From contig CALRMX020000010.1 of the NCBI GenBank assembly GCA_943369355.1, forward strand, positions 1-64,000: a stretch of DNA of 64,000 nucleotides, read 5' to 3'. Source of the DNA: UBA7662 sp943369355 (GTDB lineage: Bacteria; Bacteroidota; Bacteroidia; UBA7662). Of the stretch, positions 1 to 8,599 are shown in pieces (position 1 is the first letter of the stretch; every line of letters begins with the position of its first letter). The notes under the pieces were generated by a model. That model saw only the letters and a program-made list of their open reading frames with translations. It was not told the origin of the DNA and did no database searches. Both the position numbers and the translations under genes were made by a program.

Positions 1-37
1 TGCAGTAAAATGTGGAAGAGTAGATCGTTGCCAGCCT
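1..37 (+). rRNA. rrf: 5S ribosomal RNA, 3' end only (partial)
   Basis: The first bases read like the last third of a Bacteroidota 5S rRNA: a run resembling TGCAGTAAAATGTGG, then AGAGTAGATCGTTGCCAGCC, where 5S genes typically carry GGGAGAGTAGGTCG(C/G)TGCC. A strong terminator follows within ten bases, as expected at the end of a ribosomal operon. The rest of the gene, and presumably 23S and 16S, lie left of the window. The call rests on remembered 5S consensus, not on an alignment. Confidence 0.75.
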
Positions 38-46
38 GGTACAGAA

Positions 47-72
47 CCCCGACCTAACCGTCGGGGTTTTTT
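47..72 (+). terminator. Rho-independent terminator of the rRNA operon
   Basis: Perfect 7-bp GC-rich stem (CCCCGAC at 47-53, GTCGGGG at 60-66) with a 6-base loop, followed by a run of six T. It directly follows the 5S 3' end. Confidence 0.85.
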
Positions 73-121
73 GTTTTATACCCCTTCCGCTCCTGATACC
101 AACCCATCGCCTATCCCAACA

Positions 122-146
122 CAAAAAAACCTCCACATGGGAGGTT
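122..146 (-). terminator. Terminator of the bamD...usp gene block
   Basis: Inverted repeat AACCTCC (128-134) and GGAGGTT (140-146). Read on the minus strand it is followed by a T run (the A run at 123-129). It sits 27 bases past the stop of the universal stress protein gene and faces the rRNA terminator. Confidence 0.8.
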
Positions 147-172
147 AAAGATTGGTTAGAAATTGTTCTGAG

Positions 173-1051
173 CTATAAAGAGAAGTCAATTTGTCCACTT
201 ACTTCTTTAGGACGAATACTTAATACGGGTATAGGTGATTTATTTATCATTTGCTGAGCAAATTCACCCATAATAAGACTTCTTACCGATGGTTCTTGTT
301 CGGTCATAATGGAAATCAAATCGGCCTTAACAGCTTTAGAAAAAAGAATGGTATTGTCGGTAATATTCCCTCCGGTTTCGATACTAGTTTCATAAGTAAT
401 GGCATGTGCATGTAAATACTCGCCAACTTGTTGCGTTAATGCCGTGAGTTTATTTTGAGCTTCTGGGTCAGTGTCGATAGATACTCCAAAGACATATATT
501 TTACTATTAAAGGCTTTGGCAATCTGAGCAGTAGTTTTGACTTTTTGTCTACTATAAAAGCTCGTATCGATAGGCATTACGATTACTTTATACCCCTTGG
601 TGTAGTTCTCGTCGTTAGGAAGTGTAATCACCGGGCAATTAGCTGTTGCAGCTACCCTAAAAGAATTACTTCCTATTAAATATTCTTCGAAACCTTCAAT
701 ACCATGAGCCCCCATTACGATGTACGTGGCATTTAATTCATCCGCAATACGTACTATGGTTTTATGAACACTACCAAATTCAATCCGGTATGTGAAATGA
801 TATCCTTGCTCGTTGTATTCAGCGCTAACAGTCTTTAGTCGGTTCTCCACGGCTTCAACGAGTTTTTGTTCGGCTGAATCCTCTTTCATGGTGAGCCCCG
901 CTAAACTAAAACCCTCGAAGAGCGTTTCAATTACATGCAACAATACTACGTCTGTTTTACTTACACGTGCTAAATGCGCAGCATGTTGAATGGTAGTGCT
1001 AGTGCTTGCAGAAAAATCTACCGGAACAATGATGGTTTTGGACCTTTCCAT
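173..1051 (-). CDS. Universal stress protein, tandem UspA domains
   Basis: This 292-residue cytoplasmic protein has two UspA-type domains, each starting with a typical first strand (IIVPVDFSAS near residue 7; VIVMPIDTS near 155). The first domain keeps the ATP-binding signature G-x2-G-x9-G-S at about residues 114-128. The second domain has no G-x2-G at the matching place (near MTEQEPSVRSLIMG), so nucleotide binding is probably confined to domain one. Tandem USPs of this size are common in Bacteroidota; their exact role is usually unknown but tied to stress survival. The start lies 4 bases past the fabI stop, so it is probably co-transcribed, and a terminator follows. Confidence 0.9.
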   Translation of the reverse strand: MERSKTIIVPVDFSASTSTTIQHAAHLARVSKTDVVLLHVIETLFEGFSLAGLTMKEDSAEQKLVEAVENRLKTVSAEYNEQGYHFTYRIEFGSVHKTIVRIADELNATYIVMGAHGIEGFEEYLIGSNSFRVAATANCPVITLPNDENYTKGYKVIVMPIDTSFYSRQKVKTTAQIAKAFNSKIYVFGVSIDTDPEAQNKLTALTQQVGEYLHAHAITYETSIETGGNITDNTILFSKAVKADLISIMTEQEPSVRSLIMGEFAQQMINKSPIPVLSIRPKEVSGQIDFSL

Positions 1052-1055
1052 ACGC

Positions 1056-1874
1056 TTACTCTTGGGGCTTCATTTGCTCAACTAATTCTTGACTCACACC
1101 CGTAAAAGAGAATCCACCATCATGGAACAGATTCTGAAGGGTAACCATCCTGGTTAAATCGCTGAACAAGACAATACAGTAGTCAGCACATGATTCAGCA
1201 CTAGCATTTCCTAATGGCGACATTTTATCGGCATAATCGAAAAACGCATCAAAGCCTTTAACACCGGTGCCAGCAGTAGTACGGGTAGGAGATTGTGAAA
1301 TGGTATTTACACGGATTTTTTTTGCTTTACCTAAGTGGTAACCAAAACTGCGTGCAATCGATTCTAATAACGATTTGGCATCGGCCATGTCATTATAGTC
1401 AGGAAATACCCGTTGAGCGGCAATGTAAGAAAGAGCGAGAACTGAAGCACCTTCTGATAAACTATCCAAGCGCATAGCTGTATGCATAACTCTATGAAAT
1501 GACATTGCCGAAATATCTAGGGTCTTGTGATAGAAATCGTAATCAAGATCAGTATAATGTTTGCCTTTTCTGACATTGGGCGACATACCAATAGAGTGCA
1601 AAACGAAATCCAACTTACCACCTAAAACTTCTTCAGATTTTTTAAAAAGATTTTCCAAATCTTCCATACTAGTAGCATCTGCGCCAATCACTTCTGCTTC
1701 ACATGCAGCGGCTAATTCATTGATTTTACCCATGCGCAAAGCAATTGGGGCATTGGTGAGGGTAAATCTAGCGCCTTCTTGATAGGCGCGTTCTGCTACC
1801 TTCCATGCTATAGAGTTAGGGTCTAGAGCGCCAAAAATGATTCCTCTTTTTCCCTTTAATAAATTATTTGCCAT
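1056..1874 (-). CDS. fabI: Enoyl-[acyl-carrier-protein] reductase (NADH)
   Basis: FabI catalyses the last reduction of each round of type II fatty-acid synthesis, reducing trans-2-enoyl-ACP with NADH. The 272-residue protein has the FabI-type atypical SDR nucleotide loop near residues 13-22 (IIFGALDPNSIAW) and the catalytic set Tyr150, Tyr160 and Lys167 in SYIAAQRVFPDYNDMADAK. Ser/Thr-Pro after the SDR core (QSPTRT) and the C-terminal DGGFSFTG also fit. It is 32 bases downstream of recN, with a possible promoter of its own in that gap, and just upstream of the stress-protein gene. With accA at 13.4 kb it belongs to membrane lipid supply. Confidence 0.96.
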   Translation of the reverse strand: MANNLLKGKRGIIFGALDPNSIAWKVAERAYQEGARFTLTNAPIALRMGKINELAAACEAEVIGADATSMEDLENLFKKSEEVLGGKLDFVLHSIGMSPNVRKGKHYTDLDYDFYHKTLDISAMSFHRVMHTAMRLDSLSEGASVLALSYIAAQRVFPDYNDMADAKSLLESIARSFGYHLGKAKKIRVNTISQSPTRTTAGTGVKGFDAFFDYADKMSPLGNASAESCADYCIVLFSDLTRMVTLQNLFHDGGFSFTGVSQELVEQMKPQE

Positions 1875-1890
1875 AAGAGTAGGTTTGTTT

Positions 1891-1898
1891 CAAAAATA
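1891..1898 (-). promoter_or_regulatory. Possible -7 box of a fabI promoter
   Basis: The minus strand reads TATTTTTG, an exact match to the Bacteroidota -7 consensus TAnnTTTG, 16 bases before the fabI ATG and in the recN-fabI gap. No TTG is seen at the -33 distance, so this is only a half-match. Confidence 0.4.
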
Positions 1899-1906
1899 GA
1901 GAATTA

Positions 1907-3574
1907 TTAGGTAGTAAGTAAGGTGCGTGCGTGTAGTATTGCTGTTTCTGAGGCCTTTTCTCCACCAAGCATCTTTGCAAGTTCAAGAATTCGCTCTTCA
2001 GACTGTAATACTTTTATCTTGGAAACCGTTTTTGATTCGTGTACCGACTTGCTAACGTATAAGTGATTGTTGCCCTTAGCTGCAATCTGGGGTTGATGTG
2101 TTATCAAGATGATTTGATGCTTTTCAGCCATTTTGGATAATACATTACCAATTTTTAATGACGTCTCACCTGAGATTCCGGTGTCGATCTCATCAAAAAT
2201 TGCCGTTGGCAATTCTACACGATCGTGCAGTAAGCTCTTAATAGCCAACATCAGCCTTGAAAGTTCGCCTCCAGAAGCAACCTTATGCAATTCTTGCATT
2301 TCACTACCTTGATTGGCAGAGAATAAAAATTTAAGCTGATTTTTCACCTGAGGCGCTTGTCCAAGATCGATGGCTTTTTGTAAGTCAATTTTAAAACGAG
2401 CGTGTGGTAATCCTATGGATGGAAGTAATTCACGAATGCTATTTTCAATGACTTCAAGACAGTTCGTTCGATTCTCATGAATTTGAGTGGCTAATTTTTC
2501 GAGAAGTACCTTTTGCTCCACAATAGTCTTTCTGAGCGCTTCCAATTCTTCGCTAGAATTACTCGATATTTTTAACTTCTCGGCAATTTCCTCTTGCCTC
2601 ATCAAGAGAGTTCTTAGGTCACTAGCTTGATGCTTCTTGAGTAGTTTGTTGATTAAGTTAATCCTGACTTCCAGTTGATTTATTCGTTCTTCATCCGAAT
2701 AAAATGCCTCACTCAATCGAATAGACTCATTGGCTAAATCCTTCGTTTCTTCTTTGAGTGCATTTAGTCTCTCAATTATTTCAGTAATTCGATTATCTAT
2801 AGCGCGAAAGGGATGGAGCGAGCTCAGAAGCTGTCCCAGTTGCAATTCAATTGGAAAATCGCTTTCTGATAATTGATAATGAAGCTGAGTTAATGCCGAC
2901 TGAATCGCGTTTGCGTTGGTGAGCACATTAAATTCTTGCTCTAATTCATTCAGCTCATCTTCACCGGTAAATTCTGCTGCGGCTAACTCATTCCATAAAT
3001 AGTTCAAAAATTCAGTTTCTCGTTCCGACGACGAAAGTTGGTTCTCAAGCTTTTCTAAAGCATCTATATTTTTTTTCCATGCTTGATAAGCACGTGCATA
3101 CTCACTCGTCAAATCGAGAGAGTTTGCCATGGCATCTAAAAAGGTGTATTGGAACTGACGAGTACTGAGTTCTAAAGCGTCGTTTTGATAGCTAATATCG
3201 AAAAGCAAATTGCCTAAGACCTTTAACTGTTGTAGGCTAACGAGCTGATCGTTTATAAATGCCCTTGATTTACCATTCGGTAAAAGTTCACGTCGAATTA
3301 TTAGCTCATCGCCAAATAATTCCAAGTCTTCTGACTTCAGATAATCAATAACTCCTGGTAAATCTGGCTTGAAGTAACCTTCTATCAACGCCTTTTCTGC
3401 TAAATCAAACAACAATCCCGTATCAGCACGTGAACCCGATAAAAGATTTAGTGCTCCTAACAATATGGATTTGCCTGCACCAGTTTCACCCGTGATTACA
3501 GTAAGACCTTCAGGAAAATAAATTTCACTTTCCTGTATTATTGCAAAATTCCGTATTGCTAGTTTTCGAATCAT
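1907..3574 (-). CDS. recN: DNA repair protein RecN
   Basis: RecN is an SMC-like ATPase acting early in double-strand break repair. The 555-residue length is typical. Residues 29-36 carry Walker A (GETGAGKS). Two long coiled-coil stretches fill the middle (about 150-400). The C-terminal half has the ABC signature (SGGELSRLMLAI) and Walker B with catalytic Glu (AIFDEIDTGISG), then the D-loop and switch histidine (ILITHQPQIAA). It stands between porD (36-base gap) and fabI. I see no SOS box, and LexA control cannot be inferred. Confidence 0.96.
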   Translation of the reverse strand: MIRKLAIRNFAIIQESEIYFPEGLTVITGETGAGKSILLGALNLLSGSRADTGLLFDLAEKALIEGYFKPDLPGVIDYLKSEDLELFGDELIIRRELLPNGKSRAFINDQLVSLQQLKVLGNLLFDISYQNDALELSTRQFQYTFLDAMANSLDLTSEYARAYQAWKKNIDALEKLENQLSSSERETEFLNYLWNELAAAEFTGEDELNELEQEFNVLTNANAIQSALTQLHYQLSESDFPIELQLGQLLSSLHPFRAIDNRITEIIERLNALKEETKDLANESIRLSEAFYSDEERINQLEVRINLINKLLKKHQASDLRTLLMRQEEIAEKLKISSNSSEELEALRKTIVEQKVLLEKLATQIHENRTNCLEVIENSIRELLPSIGLPHARFKIDLQKAIDLGQAPQVKNQLKFLFSANQGSEMQELHKVASGGELSRLMLAIKSLLHDRVELPTAIFDEIDTGISGETSLKIGNVLSKMAEKHQIILITHQPQIAAKGNNHLYVSKSVHESKTVSKIKVLQSEERILELAKMLGGEKASETAILHARTLLTT

Positions 3575-3610
3575 CTGTAATACAAAGGAATATTGCGGCC
3601 GTCGAAAATA

Positions 3611-4522
3611 CTACTGCTGCTGGGTAATTTTTTGATACTGTAAAATGTTCGAAGGGTCTATTTCAGATAACATCGTGAGGACCTGTGTTTTTTCTTCAGG
3701 AGTAGCTTTACCATACAGCCCTACCAATTCATTTATTTTCGCAGCAGTGTAAATCTGCAAAGCCATTGATCCAGGTTTTACTTTGTGCACCTGATGAATT
3801 TTAGTTATGGCTTTCGTAACCTCTCGTCGACCTTCCTGCATTTTTTCCATTTTATGCATATTATCAAGTCCGAGCCTATGGTAATCGTACAAAGACTCGC
3901 GGAAAGGCCTGAATTGCGGATTCAATAAATTATCAATCAACCAAAATCTATTGCGTAAGCTTTGACTTTGTTTCCAACCTGGTTCAGGAGCATTTTGAGC
4001 ATTATTTAAAACTAATTGCGCCTTTTGAATCCATTCTGTACCACCTAAGTTCGCATATGAATCATAGTCTAAGCCAATAAAAAGATAAGCGTAAAAGGCC
4101 AATAACGAGCTTAGATTACCTAAATGCGTGGTCTCATTGAATTCTAACGGTTGAAAATCATTAAACTCAAAGGTCCAGTCAGGGTCGGTATAACTTATCA
4201 ATACTGAATTATAGGCTGAACTGTAAATTGGACGTGTACTTTGAATCTGAGCCTTAGCCACAAATTGATTAGTACTCGGCCTACTTTCAAGTATGATGGT
4301 AATATTACAATTGATTCGTTCTTGCTCGAGAAAAACGTCGTTTGTCCAACGCCTATTGTTCATGAAATCCCGAATCGTTGTCTCCATATTCGTGAAGAAC
4401 TGCTGGTCGGCACCACCTATTTGCTGGTAATTAATGCTCACCCTACAATTCAATTCTTGGGAGAATAGTGGTAAAGAATAGAGCGATAAACAAAATATTA
4501 TGATGGGACCAAATCTTTTCAT
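3611..4522 (-). CDS. porD: Type IX secretion protein PorD (DUF4835 family)
   Basis: The 303-residue protein starts with a Sec signal peptide (KRFGPIIIFCLSLYSLPLFSQ, residues 2-22, cut after SQ) followed by ELNCRVSINYQQIGG, the hallmark opening of the DUF4835 family. This family is annotated as PorD, a T9SS accessory protein of the periplasm or outer membrane. It follows coaBC with a 4-base overlap and precedes recN, the usual Bacteroidota order. How PorD works is not established. The family call rests on recognition of the N-terminus and neighbourhood. Confidence 0.85.
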   Translation of the reverse strand: MKRFGPIIIFCLSLYSLPLFSQELNCRVSINYQQIGGADQQFFTNMETTIRDFMNNRRWTNDVFLEQERINCNITIILESRPSTNQFVAKAQIQSTRPIYSSAYNSVLISYTDPDWTFEFNDFQPLEFNETTHLGNLSSLLAFYAYLFIGLDYDSYANLGGTEWIQKAQLVLNNAQNAPEPGWKQSQSLRNRFWLIDNLLNPQFRPFRESLYDYHRLGLDNMHKMEKMQEGRREVTKAITKIHQVHKVKPGSMALQIYTAAKINELVGLYGKATPEEKTQVLTMLSEIDPSNILQYQKITQQQ

Positions 4523-5703
4523 CCACTAATTTTCCTTGTTAATATGTCTGCGATTTCGTCTTTCGAACGTAGGGAAACGACTTCTGTTGTTTTACCATCT
4601 ATAATAGTTACTTGGTTCGTTGAATGCCCGAAACCTGCACCCGCATCGCGTAAACTATTTAAAACAATCATGTCTAGGTTTTTACGCTTCAACTTGTCTT
4701 CGGCATTTTCAATTTCATTTTCGGTTTCGAGAGCAAAACCCACCAATATTTGAGACTCTTTTTTGTGTTGTCCCATCCAAGATAGAATGTCAGTAGTTTT
4801 TTGAAGTTCCAAAGTGAACTCTGCTGATTTCTTTTTAATCTTTTGATCAGCAACATTGACAGGGGTATAATCAGCAACTGCAGCGCTCATGATCACGATA
4901 TCGGAACTATGAAAAATATTGATACAAGCATCGAACATTTCTGCAGCGCTTTCTATCCGAATAAAACTTGCCAAGCCCAAAGGAGGAGTTTCTGAGCTGG
5001 GCCCACTTATTAGCGTAACTATTCCACCCGCATTCATCATTGACTTAGCGATAGAATATCCCATTTTGCCACTCGAGCGGTTGCCGATAAAACGAACTGG
5101 ATCAATGGGCTCATAGGTTGGGCCGGCAGTGATTAATACTTTTTTGCCGGCAATTCCTCCCAGTTGAAAATGCTTCAACAGAACCGAAAAAATCTCCTCT
5201 GGTTCAGCCATTCTACCTTCACCTTCTAAACCGCTTGCCAAAAAGCCTGTACCGGCTGGAATTAGAGCATTCCCGAAACTAGTTAGTCGATCAATATTGG
5301 CTTTATTGCCGGGATGTTTATACATATCAAGATCCATCGCTGGAGCAAAATAAACCGGGCATTTGGCTGACAGGTAAACGGCAAGCAAAAGATTGTCGCA
5401 CAATGCATTGGCCATTTTGGCCAGCGTGTTGGAAGATGCAGGGGCTATCAAAATTAAATCTGCCCACAACGCCAAATCAACATGATTTACCCATTCCCCT
5501 TGCTCGTTTTTTACAAATTCACTGTACACCGGCCTGCCGGAGAGCGTCGACAAACTTAAGGGGGTAACAAAATCAAGAGCTGAGGGCGTAGCAATAACCT
5601 GCACCTCAGCTCCTGATTTGACGAGCAGCCTGACTAAAAATGTAGTTTTATACGCTGCGATGCTTCCGGTGATGCCTACAATTATCTTTTTACCGGCGAG
5701 CAT
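4519..5703 (-). CDS. coaBC: Bifunctional phosphopantothenoylcysteine decarboxylase / synthetase
   Basis: CoaBC makes 4'-phosphopantetheine for coenzyme A: CoaB joins 4'-phosphopantothenate to cysteine with CTP, and the flavoprotein CoaC decarboxylates the product. In this 394-residue protein the CoaC half (about 1-180) has GITGSIAAYK, the active-site His in WVNHVDLALWAD, PASSNTLAK and the FMN-site FAPAMDLDMY. The CoaB half (about 185-394) has ITAGPTYEPIDPVRFIGNRS, AAVADY and the KIKK lysine pair. It overlaps porD by 4 bases and starts 5 bases after rpoZ, in a tight operon. Confidence 0.96.
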   Translation of the reverse strand: MLAGKKIIVGITGSIAAYKTTFLVRLLVKSGAEVQVIATPSALDFVTPLSLSTLSGRPVYSEFVKNEQGEWVNHVDLALWADLILIAPASSNTLAKMANALCDNLLLAVYLSAKCPVYFAPAMDLDMYKHPGNKANIDRLTSFGNALIPAGTGFLASGLEGEGRMAEPEEIFSVLLKHFQLGGIAGKKVLITAGPTYEPIDPVRFIGNRSSGKMGYSIAKSMMNAGGIVTLISGPSSETPPLGLASFIRIESAAEMFDACINIFHSSDIVIMSAAVADYTPVNVADQKIKKKSAEFTLELQKTTDILSWMGQHKKESQILVGFALETENEIENAEDKLKRKNLDMIVLNSLRDAGAGFGHSTNQVTIIDGKTTEVVSLRSKDEIADILTRKISG

Positions 5704-5708
5704 ATAAC

Positions 5709-6023
5709 TTATTTTTCTTTCTTCTCTCTTTGTGGATTTCTAAAGTAAACTTTATCCTCCATGAAATCTTCAATGGCTATGAGAGTAGGTTTTGGCATAC
5801 GCTCATAGTGCTTTGAAATCTCAATTTGTTCGCGGTTTTCAAAAACCTCTTCTAGATTGTCGCTAGATGAAGCAAATTCCGAGAGTTTATTGTTTAGCTC
5901 GTCTTTGATTTTAACCCCAATCTGGTTACTTCTTTTTGCAATGATTGCGATTGATTCGTAGAGGTTGCCGGTTTTTTCATCAATCTGACGGAGATTTCTG
6001 GTCTCAGTATTGTTCGATGCCAT
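5709..6023 (-). CDS. rpoZ: RNA polymerase omega subunit (RpoZ/Rpb6 family)
   Basis: This 104-residue protein has the omega core IDEKTGNLYESIAIIAKRSNQ, which cradles the beta' subunit and aids RNA polymerase assembly. The length and the position between bamD and coaBC match the conserved Bacteroidota arrangement. The acidic middle and basic C-terminus (FRNPQREKKEK) are typical of the phylum. It is separated by 5 bases from each neighbour. Confidence 0.9.
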   Translation of the reverse strand: MASNNTETRNLRQIDEKTGNLYESIAIIAKRSNQIGVKIKDELNNKLSEFASSSDNLEEVFENREQIEISKHYERMPKPTLIAIEDFMEDKVYFRNPQREKKEK

Positions 6024-6028
6024 ATACT

Positions 6029-6877
6029 TTAGTTTATAATGTTAGGATTAGTGGAAGGTGCGGGTTTGTCCTGCAACTTTTTAAGTTCTTGGCGGGCTTT
6101 AACTGCGTAACCTTCAGCTTCTTTGATATATACGCTATTCGGGTAGTCTTCTTTCAATTCGTTGTAAAAGCGAAGAGTTTCGTTGAAGCGCTCTTCTTTC
6201 TTACTTTCAATACTATTTACCGAAAGGTTGTAAAAAGACTTAACAACCAAAAAGGATAAATATTCTCTTTCAGAAATGTCGGGATAGTCAGAAAGTGTAT
6301 TTCTAAGCATGATGGCTGCTGCTCGGTAATCTTCCATTCGGTAAAATAGCAATGCACTTTCTACCGACTTCTTTTCGAGCTTTGACCTCAGGATGTCCAT
6401 TATCCTGTTGCTTTCGGCCACTTTAGGACTTCTAGGGTGCTTATTGATAAACAATTGAAATGCTTCCAGCGCTTTTTTCGTGCTAATTTGGTCTAATGCG
6501 TACGTCGGAGATTCCAAAAACAGACAGTAGGCATACATGAAATCAACCTCTTCTACCCGTTTGCTAGTTGGAAAGGTTGTTGCGAAATTTTTAAAATGAA
6601 AACTGGCTACCTGATAGGTTTGCAAATGGTAATCGCACCAAGCGTAATAATAATATACATCTTCAGCCTTGTCAGAACCTCTGTAAGCCGTAAGCAACTC
6701 TTCTAGAAGGGGCTGTGCTTTGTAGTATTGACCTTGATAATAAAACTCCCGCGCTTTTTCGTATTTGAAACTCAAATCAGGATTCTTGAGAATTTTTTGG
6801 TATGGATCACAGGCCGTGAAGAATAGTCCAACAGCTACCAAGAGCAATAGGGACATTCGTTTGAAAATTCTAGTCAT
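6029..6877 (-). CDS. bamD: Outer membrane assembly lipoprotein BamD
   Basis: BamD is the essential TPR lipoprotein of the BAM complex, which folds beta-barrel proteins into the outer membrane. The protein has a positively charged start, a hydrophobic segment and the lipobox LFFTAC, then TPR-like helices (FYYQGQYYKAQPLLEELL; DVYYYYAWCDYHLQTYQVAS; ALEAFQLFINKHPRSPKV). An upstream in-frame TTG at 6919 would give 14 more residues, but that TTG is the -33 box of a well-formed promoter. I therefore place the start at ATG 6877 (ATG 6883 is also possible), giving 282 residues. It heads the bamD-rpoZ-coaBC-porD-recN operon. Confidence 0.92.
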   Translation of the reverse strand: MTRIFKRMSLLLLVAVGLFFTACDPYQKILKNPDLSFKYEKAREFYYQGQYYKAQPLLEELLTAYRGSDKAEDVYYYYAWCDYHLQTYQVASFHFKNFATTFPTSKRVEEVDFMYAYCLFLESPTYALDQISTKKALEAFQLFINKHPRSPKVAESNRIMDILRSKLEKKSVESALLFYRMEDYRAAAIMLRNTLSDYPDISEREYLSFLVVKSFYNLSVNSIESKKEERFNETLRFYNELKEDYPNSVYIKEAEGYAVKARQELKKLQDKPAPSTNPNIIN

Positions 6878-6889
6878 GGCCATAGCCTG

Positions 6890-6919
6890 CAAAAATAAGA
6901 TTTTATAAGCACTTTTCAA
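6890..6919 (-). promoter_or_regulatory. Promoter of the bamD operon (-33/-7)
   Basis: On the minus strand TTG (6919-6917) is followed after 19 bases by TATTTTTG (6897-6890), both parts of the Bacteroidota vegetative promoter. Transcription should start near 6884, consistent with translation from ATG 6877. Confidence 0.65.
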
Positions 6920-6982
6920 CCAGATTTGCTGTGATATAGTATCTCAGCGTAGCTTTTTTCATTGTTTTTTTTCTAAATGCGA

Positions 6983-7010
6983 TTGAAAATTCCGATTACC
7001 ATTAAATTTG
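6983..7010 (+). promoter_or_regulatory. Promoter of the oxoamine synthase gene (-33/-7)
   Basis: TTG at 6983-6985, a 17-base spacer, and TAAATTTG at 7003-7010 match the Bacteroidota consensus exactly. It lies inside the longest reading frame from ATG 6977, which argues for translation from GTG 7031. It diverges from the bamD promoter about 65 bases away. Confidence 0.65.
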
Positions 7011-7030
7011 AACCTTCTAATAACTGTATT

Positions 7031-8281
7031 GTGGATTTATTCGAAAAGTTACTAACCCGCATGGGGCCTTTGGGGCAGCATGCTAAAGCTGCCGAAGGCT
7101 ATTACATGTTCCCGAAGTTGGAAGGTGAAATATCTAGCAAAATGATCTTCAGGGGTAAAGAACGTTTGGTTTGGAGCCTGAATAACTATTTAGGATTAGC
7201 TAATCACCCAGAAGTACGGGAGGCGGATGCAACTGCTACTGCAGATTTTGGTATGGCTTATCCCATGGGTGCAAGAATGATGTCAGGTAACTCGAATTAT
7301 CACGAGCAACTAGAAAAAGAGTTGGCCTCCTTCATCCAAAAACCTAAAGTCCTTCTGGTAAATTACGGTTACCAAGGAATGGTTTCTGCAATTGATGCCC
7401 TTGTAGATCGCCACGATGTTATTGTATACGATGCCGAATCGCATGCTTGTATCGTTGACGGCGTACGTTTGCATGCAGGAAAGCGCTTTATGTTTAAGCA
7501 CAACGATGTAGACAGTTGCGAGAAACAACTTCAACGAGCTCAACGACTTTTGGACGAAGGGGGCAACCGCGGTTCTATTTTGGTGATAACCGAAGGTGTA
7601 TTCGGTATGACTGGGGCTCAGGGAAGGATAAAAGAAATAGTTGACCTTAAATCGAAATACAACTTTAGATTATTGGTCGACGATGCACATGGATTTGGCG
7701 CCATGGGGAAAACAGGGGCAGGAGCTTGCGAAGCTCAAGGATGTATGGATGGTGTTGATATTTATTTCTCCACTTTCGCAAAATCTATGGCCAGCATCGG
7801 TGCCTTTTTTGGCACAACACCAGAAATTGCCGATTTTCTAAAATACAACATGCGCTCTCAAATTTTTGCTAAGAGCTTGCCTATGCCTATCGTTGTGGGT
7901 GCTCTTAAACGTTTGGAGTTGCTACGCACCAAACCCGAACTGCGTGAAAAACTTTGGACAATTGTCAATGCGCTCCAAGGGGGATTAAAAGAAAGAGGTT
8001 TTGATTTAGGGAAAACCACTTCTCCCGTTACACCAGTAATGATGCACGGTAGCTTGGGCGAAGCAACTGCCCTCGTTGTTGACCTGCGTGAAAATTATAA
8101 CATCTTTTGCTCGGTTGTGGTCTATCCGGTAGTTCCTAAGGGTGTTATCCTGCTTAGATTAATACCAACTGCGGCGCATACCCTTGAGGATGTGGAAGTT
8201 ACGTTAAACGCTTTCTCGGAAGTAGCTGCCAAACTCAAAGAAGGGAAATACGCTACCAATGAAGTTGTTGCAATGAGCTAA
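7031..8281 (+). CDS. Alpha-oxoamine synthase family PLP enzyme (serine palmitoyltransferase-like)
   Basis: Fold-type I PLP enzymes of this family condense an amino acid with an acyl-CoA or acyl-ACP. Visible features: the cofactor-stacking His in DAESHACIVDG, Asp and His in DDAHGFGAMG, and the PLP lysine in STFAKSMASIG (about residue 251). The overall match is to serine palmitoyltransferases of Bacteroidota, which start sphingolipids; related enzymes use cysteate for sulfonolipids (capnine). The sequence alone does not settle the amino acid. The frame is open from ATG 6977, but a promoter lies within those codons, and the family usually begins (M/V)DLFEKL, so I choose GTG 7031 (416 residues). 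Confidence 0.82.
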   Translation: MDLFEKLLTRMGPLGQHAKAAEGYYMFPKLEGEISSKMIFRGKERLVWSLNNYLGLANHPEVREADATATADFGMAYPMGARMMSGNSNYHEQLEKELASFIQKPKVLLVNYGYQGMVSAIDALVDRHDVIVYDAESHACIVDGVRLHAGKRFMFKHNDVDSCEKQLQRAQRLLDEGGNRGSILVITEGVFGMTGAQGRIKEIVDLKSKYNFRLLVDDAHGFGAMGKTGAGACEAQGCMDGVDIYFSTFAKSMASIGAFFGTTPEIADFLKYNMRSQIFAKSLPMPIVVGALKRLELLRTKPELREKLWTIVNALQGGLKERGFDLGKTTSPVTPVMMHGSLGEATALVVDLRENYNIFCSVVVYPVVPKGVILLRLIPTAAHTLEDVEVTLNAFSEVAAKLKEGKYATNEVVAMS

Positions 8282-8303
8282 AGAAAAAAAATGGCCTTTT
8301 TGT

Positions 8304-8332
8304 TTGCCTTTTGGGCGAAAAGGCTATTTTTG
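8304..8332 (+). promoter_or_regulatory. Promoter of the H1-like gene (-33/-7)
   Basis: TTG at 8304-8306, an 18-base spacer, then TATTTTTG at 8325-8332; the ATG at 8359 follows after 26 bases. Both elements match the Bacteroidota consensus. Confidence 0.65.
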
Positions 8333-8358
8333 GAAAGTCTAACCTTAAACGCTACTAT

Positions 8359-8535
8359 ATGAACCAATTTGAAACTTTGAAAAATCTTTTGATGTCAATG
8401 GAAAAGGATTTTGAAAAATTCTACGACAAGAACAACAGCGCTGCTGGAACACGTGTTCGTAAAGGTCTTCAAGATCTGAAAAACCAGTGCCAGGAAATTC
8501 GCCTCGACGTTCAGAATCGTAAAAACGCAGGTTAA
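8359..8535 (+). CDS. Histone H1-like small nucleoid protein
   Basis: A 58-residue protein with the motif FEKFYDKNNSAAGTRVRKGL followed by QDLKNQCQEIRLDVQNRKN. This matches the short, conserved histone-H1-like (Hc1-type) proteins found across Bacteroidota, thought to bind DNA; direct evidence of function is thin. A longer frame begins at TTG 8311 but runs through the promoter box, so the ATG at 8359 (MNQFETLKNLL) is the start. It has its own promoter and a strong terminator, so it is probably a single-gene, highly expressed unit. Confidence 0.85.
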   Translation: MNQFETLKNLLMSMEKDFEKFYDKNNSAAGTRVRKGLQDLKNQCQEIRLDVQNRKNAG

Positions 8536-8553
8536 TCCGCACGAACTATACAG

Positions 8554-8577
8554 AAAAGCCCACCTAGGTGGGCTTTT
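8554..8577. terminator. Bidirectional terminator between the H1-like gene and dapA
   Basis: A perfect 24-base palindrome, AAAAGCCCACCT paired with AGGTGGGCTTTT, ending in T on both strands. It lies between the convergent ends at 8535 and 8600. Confidence 0.85.
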
Positions 8578-8599
8578 CTTGTTTTAAGGGTTATCGTAT

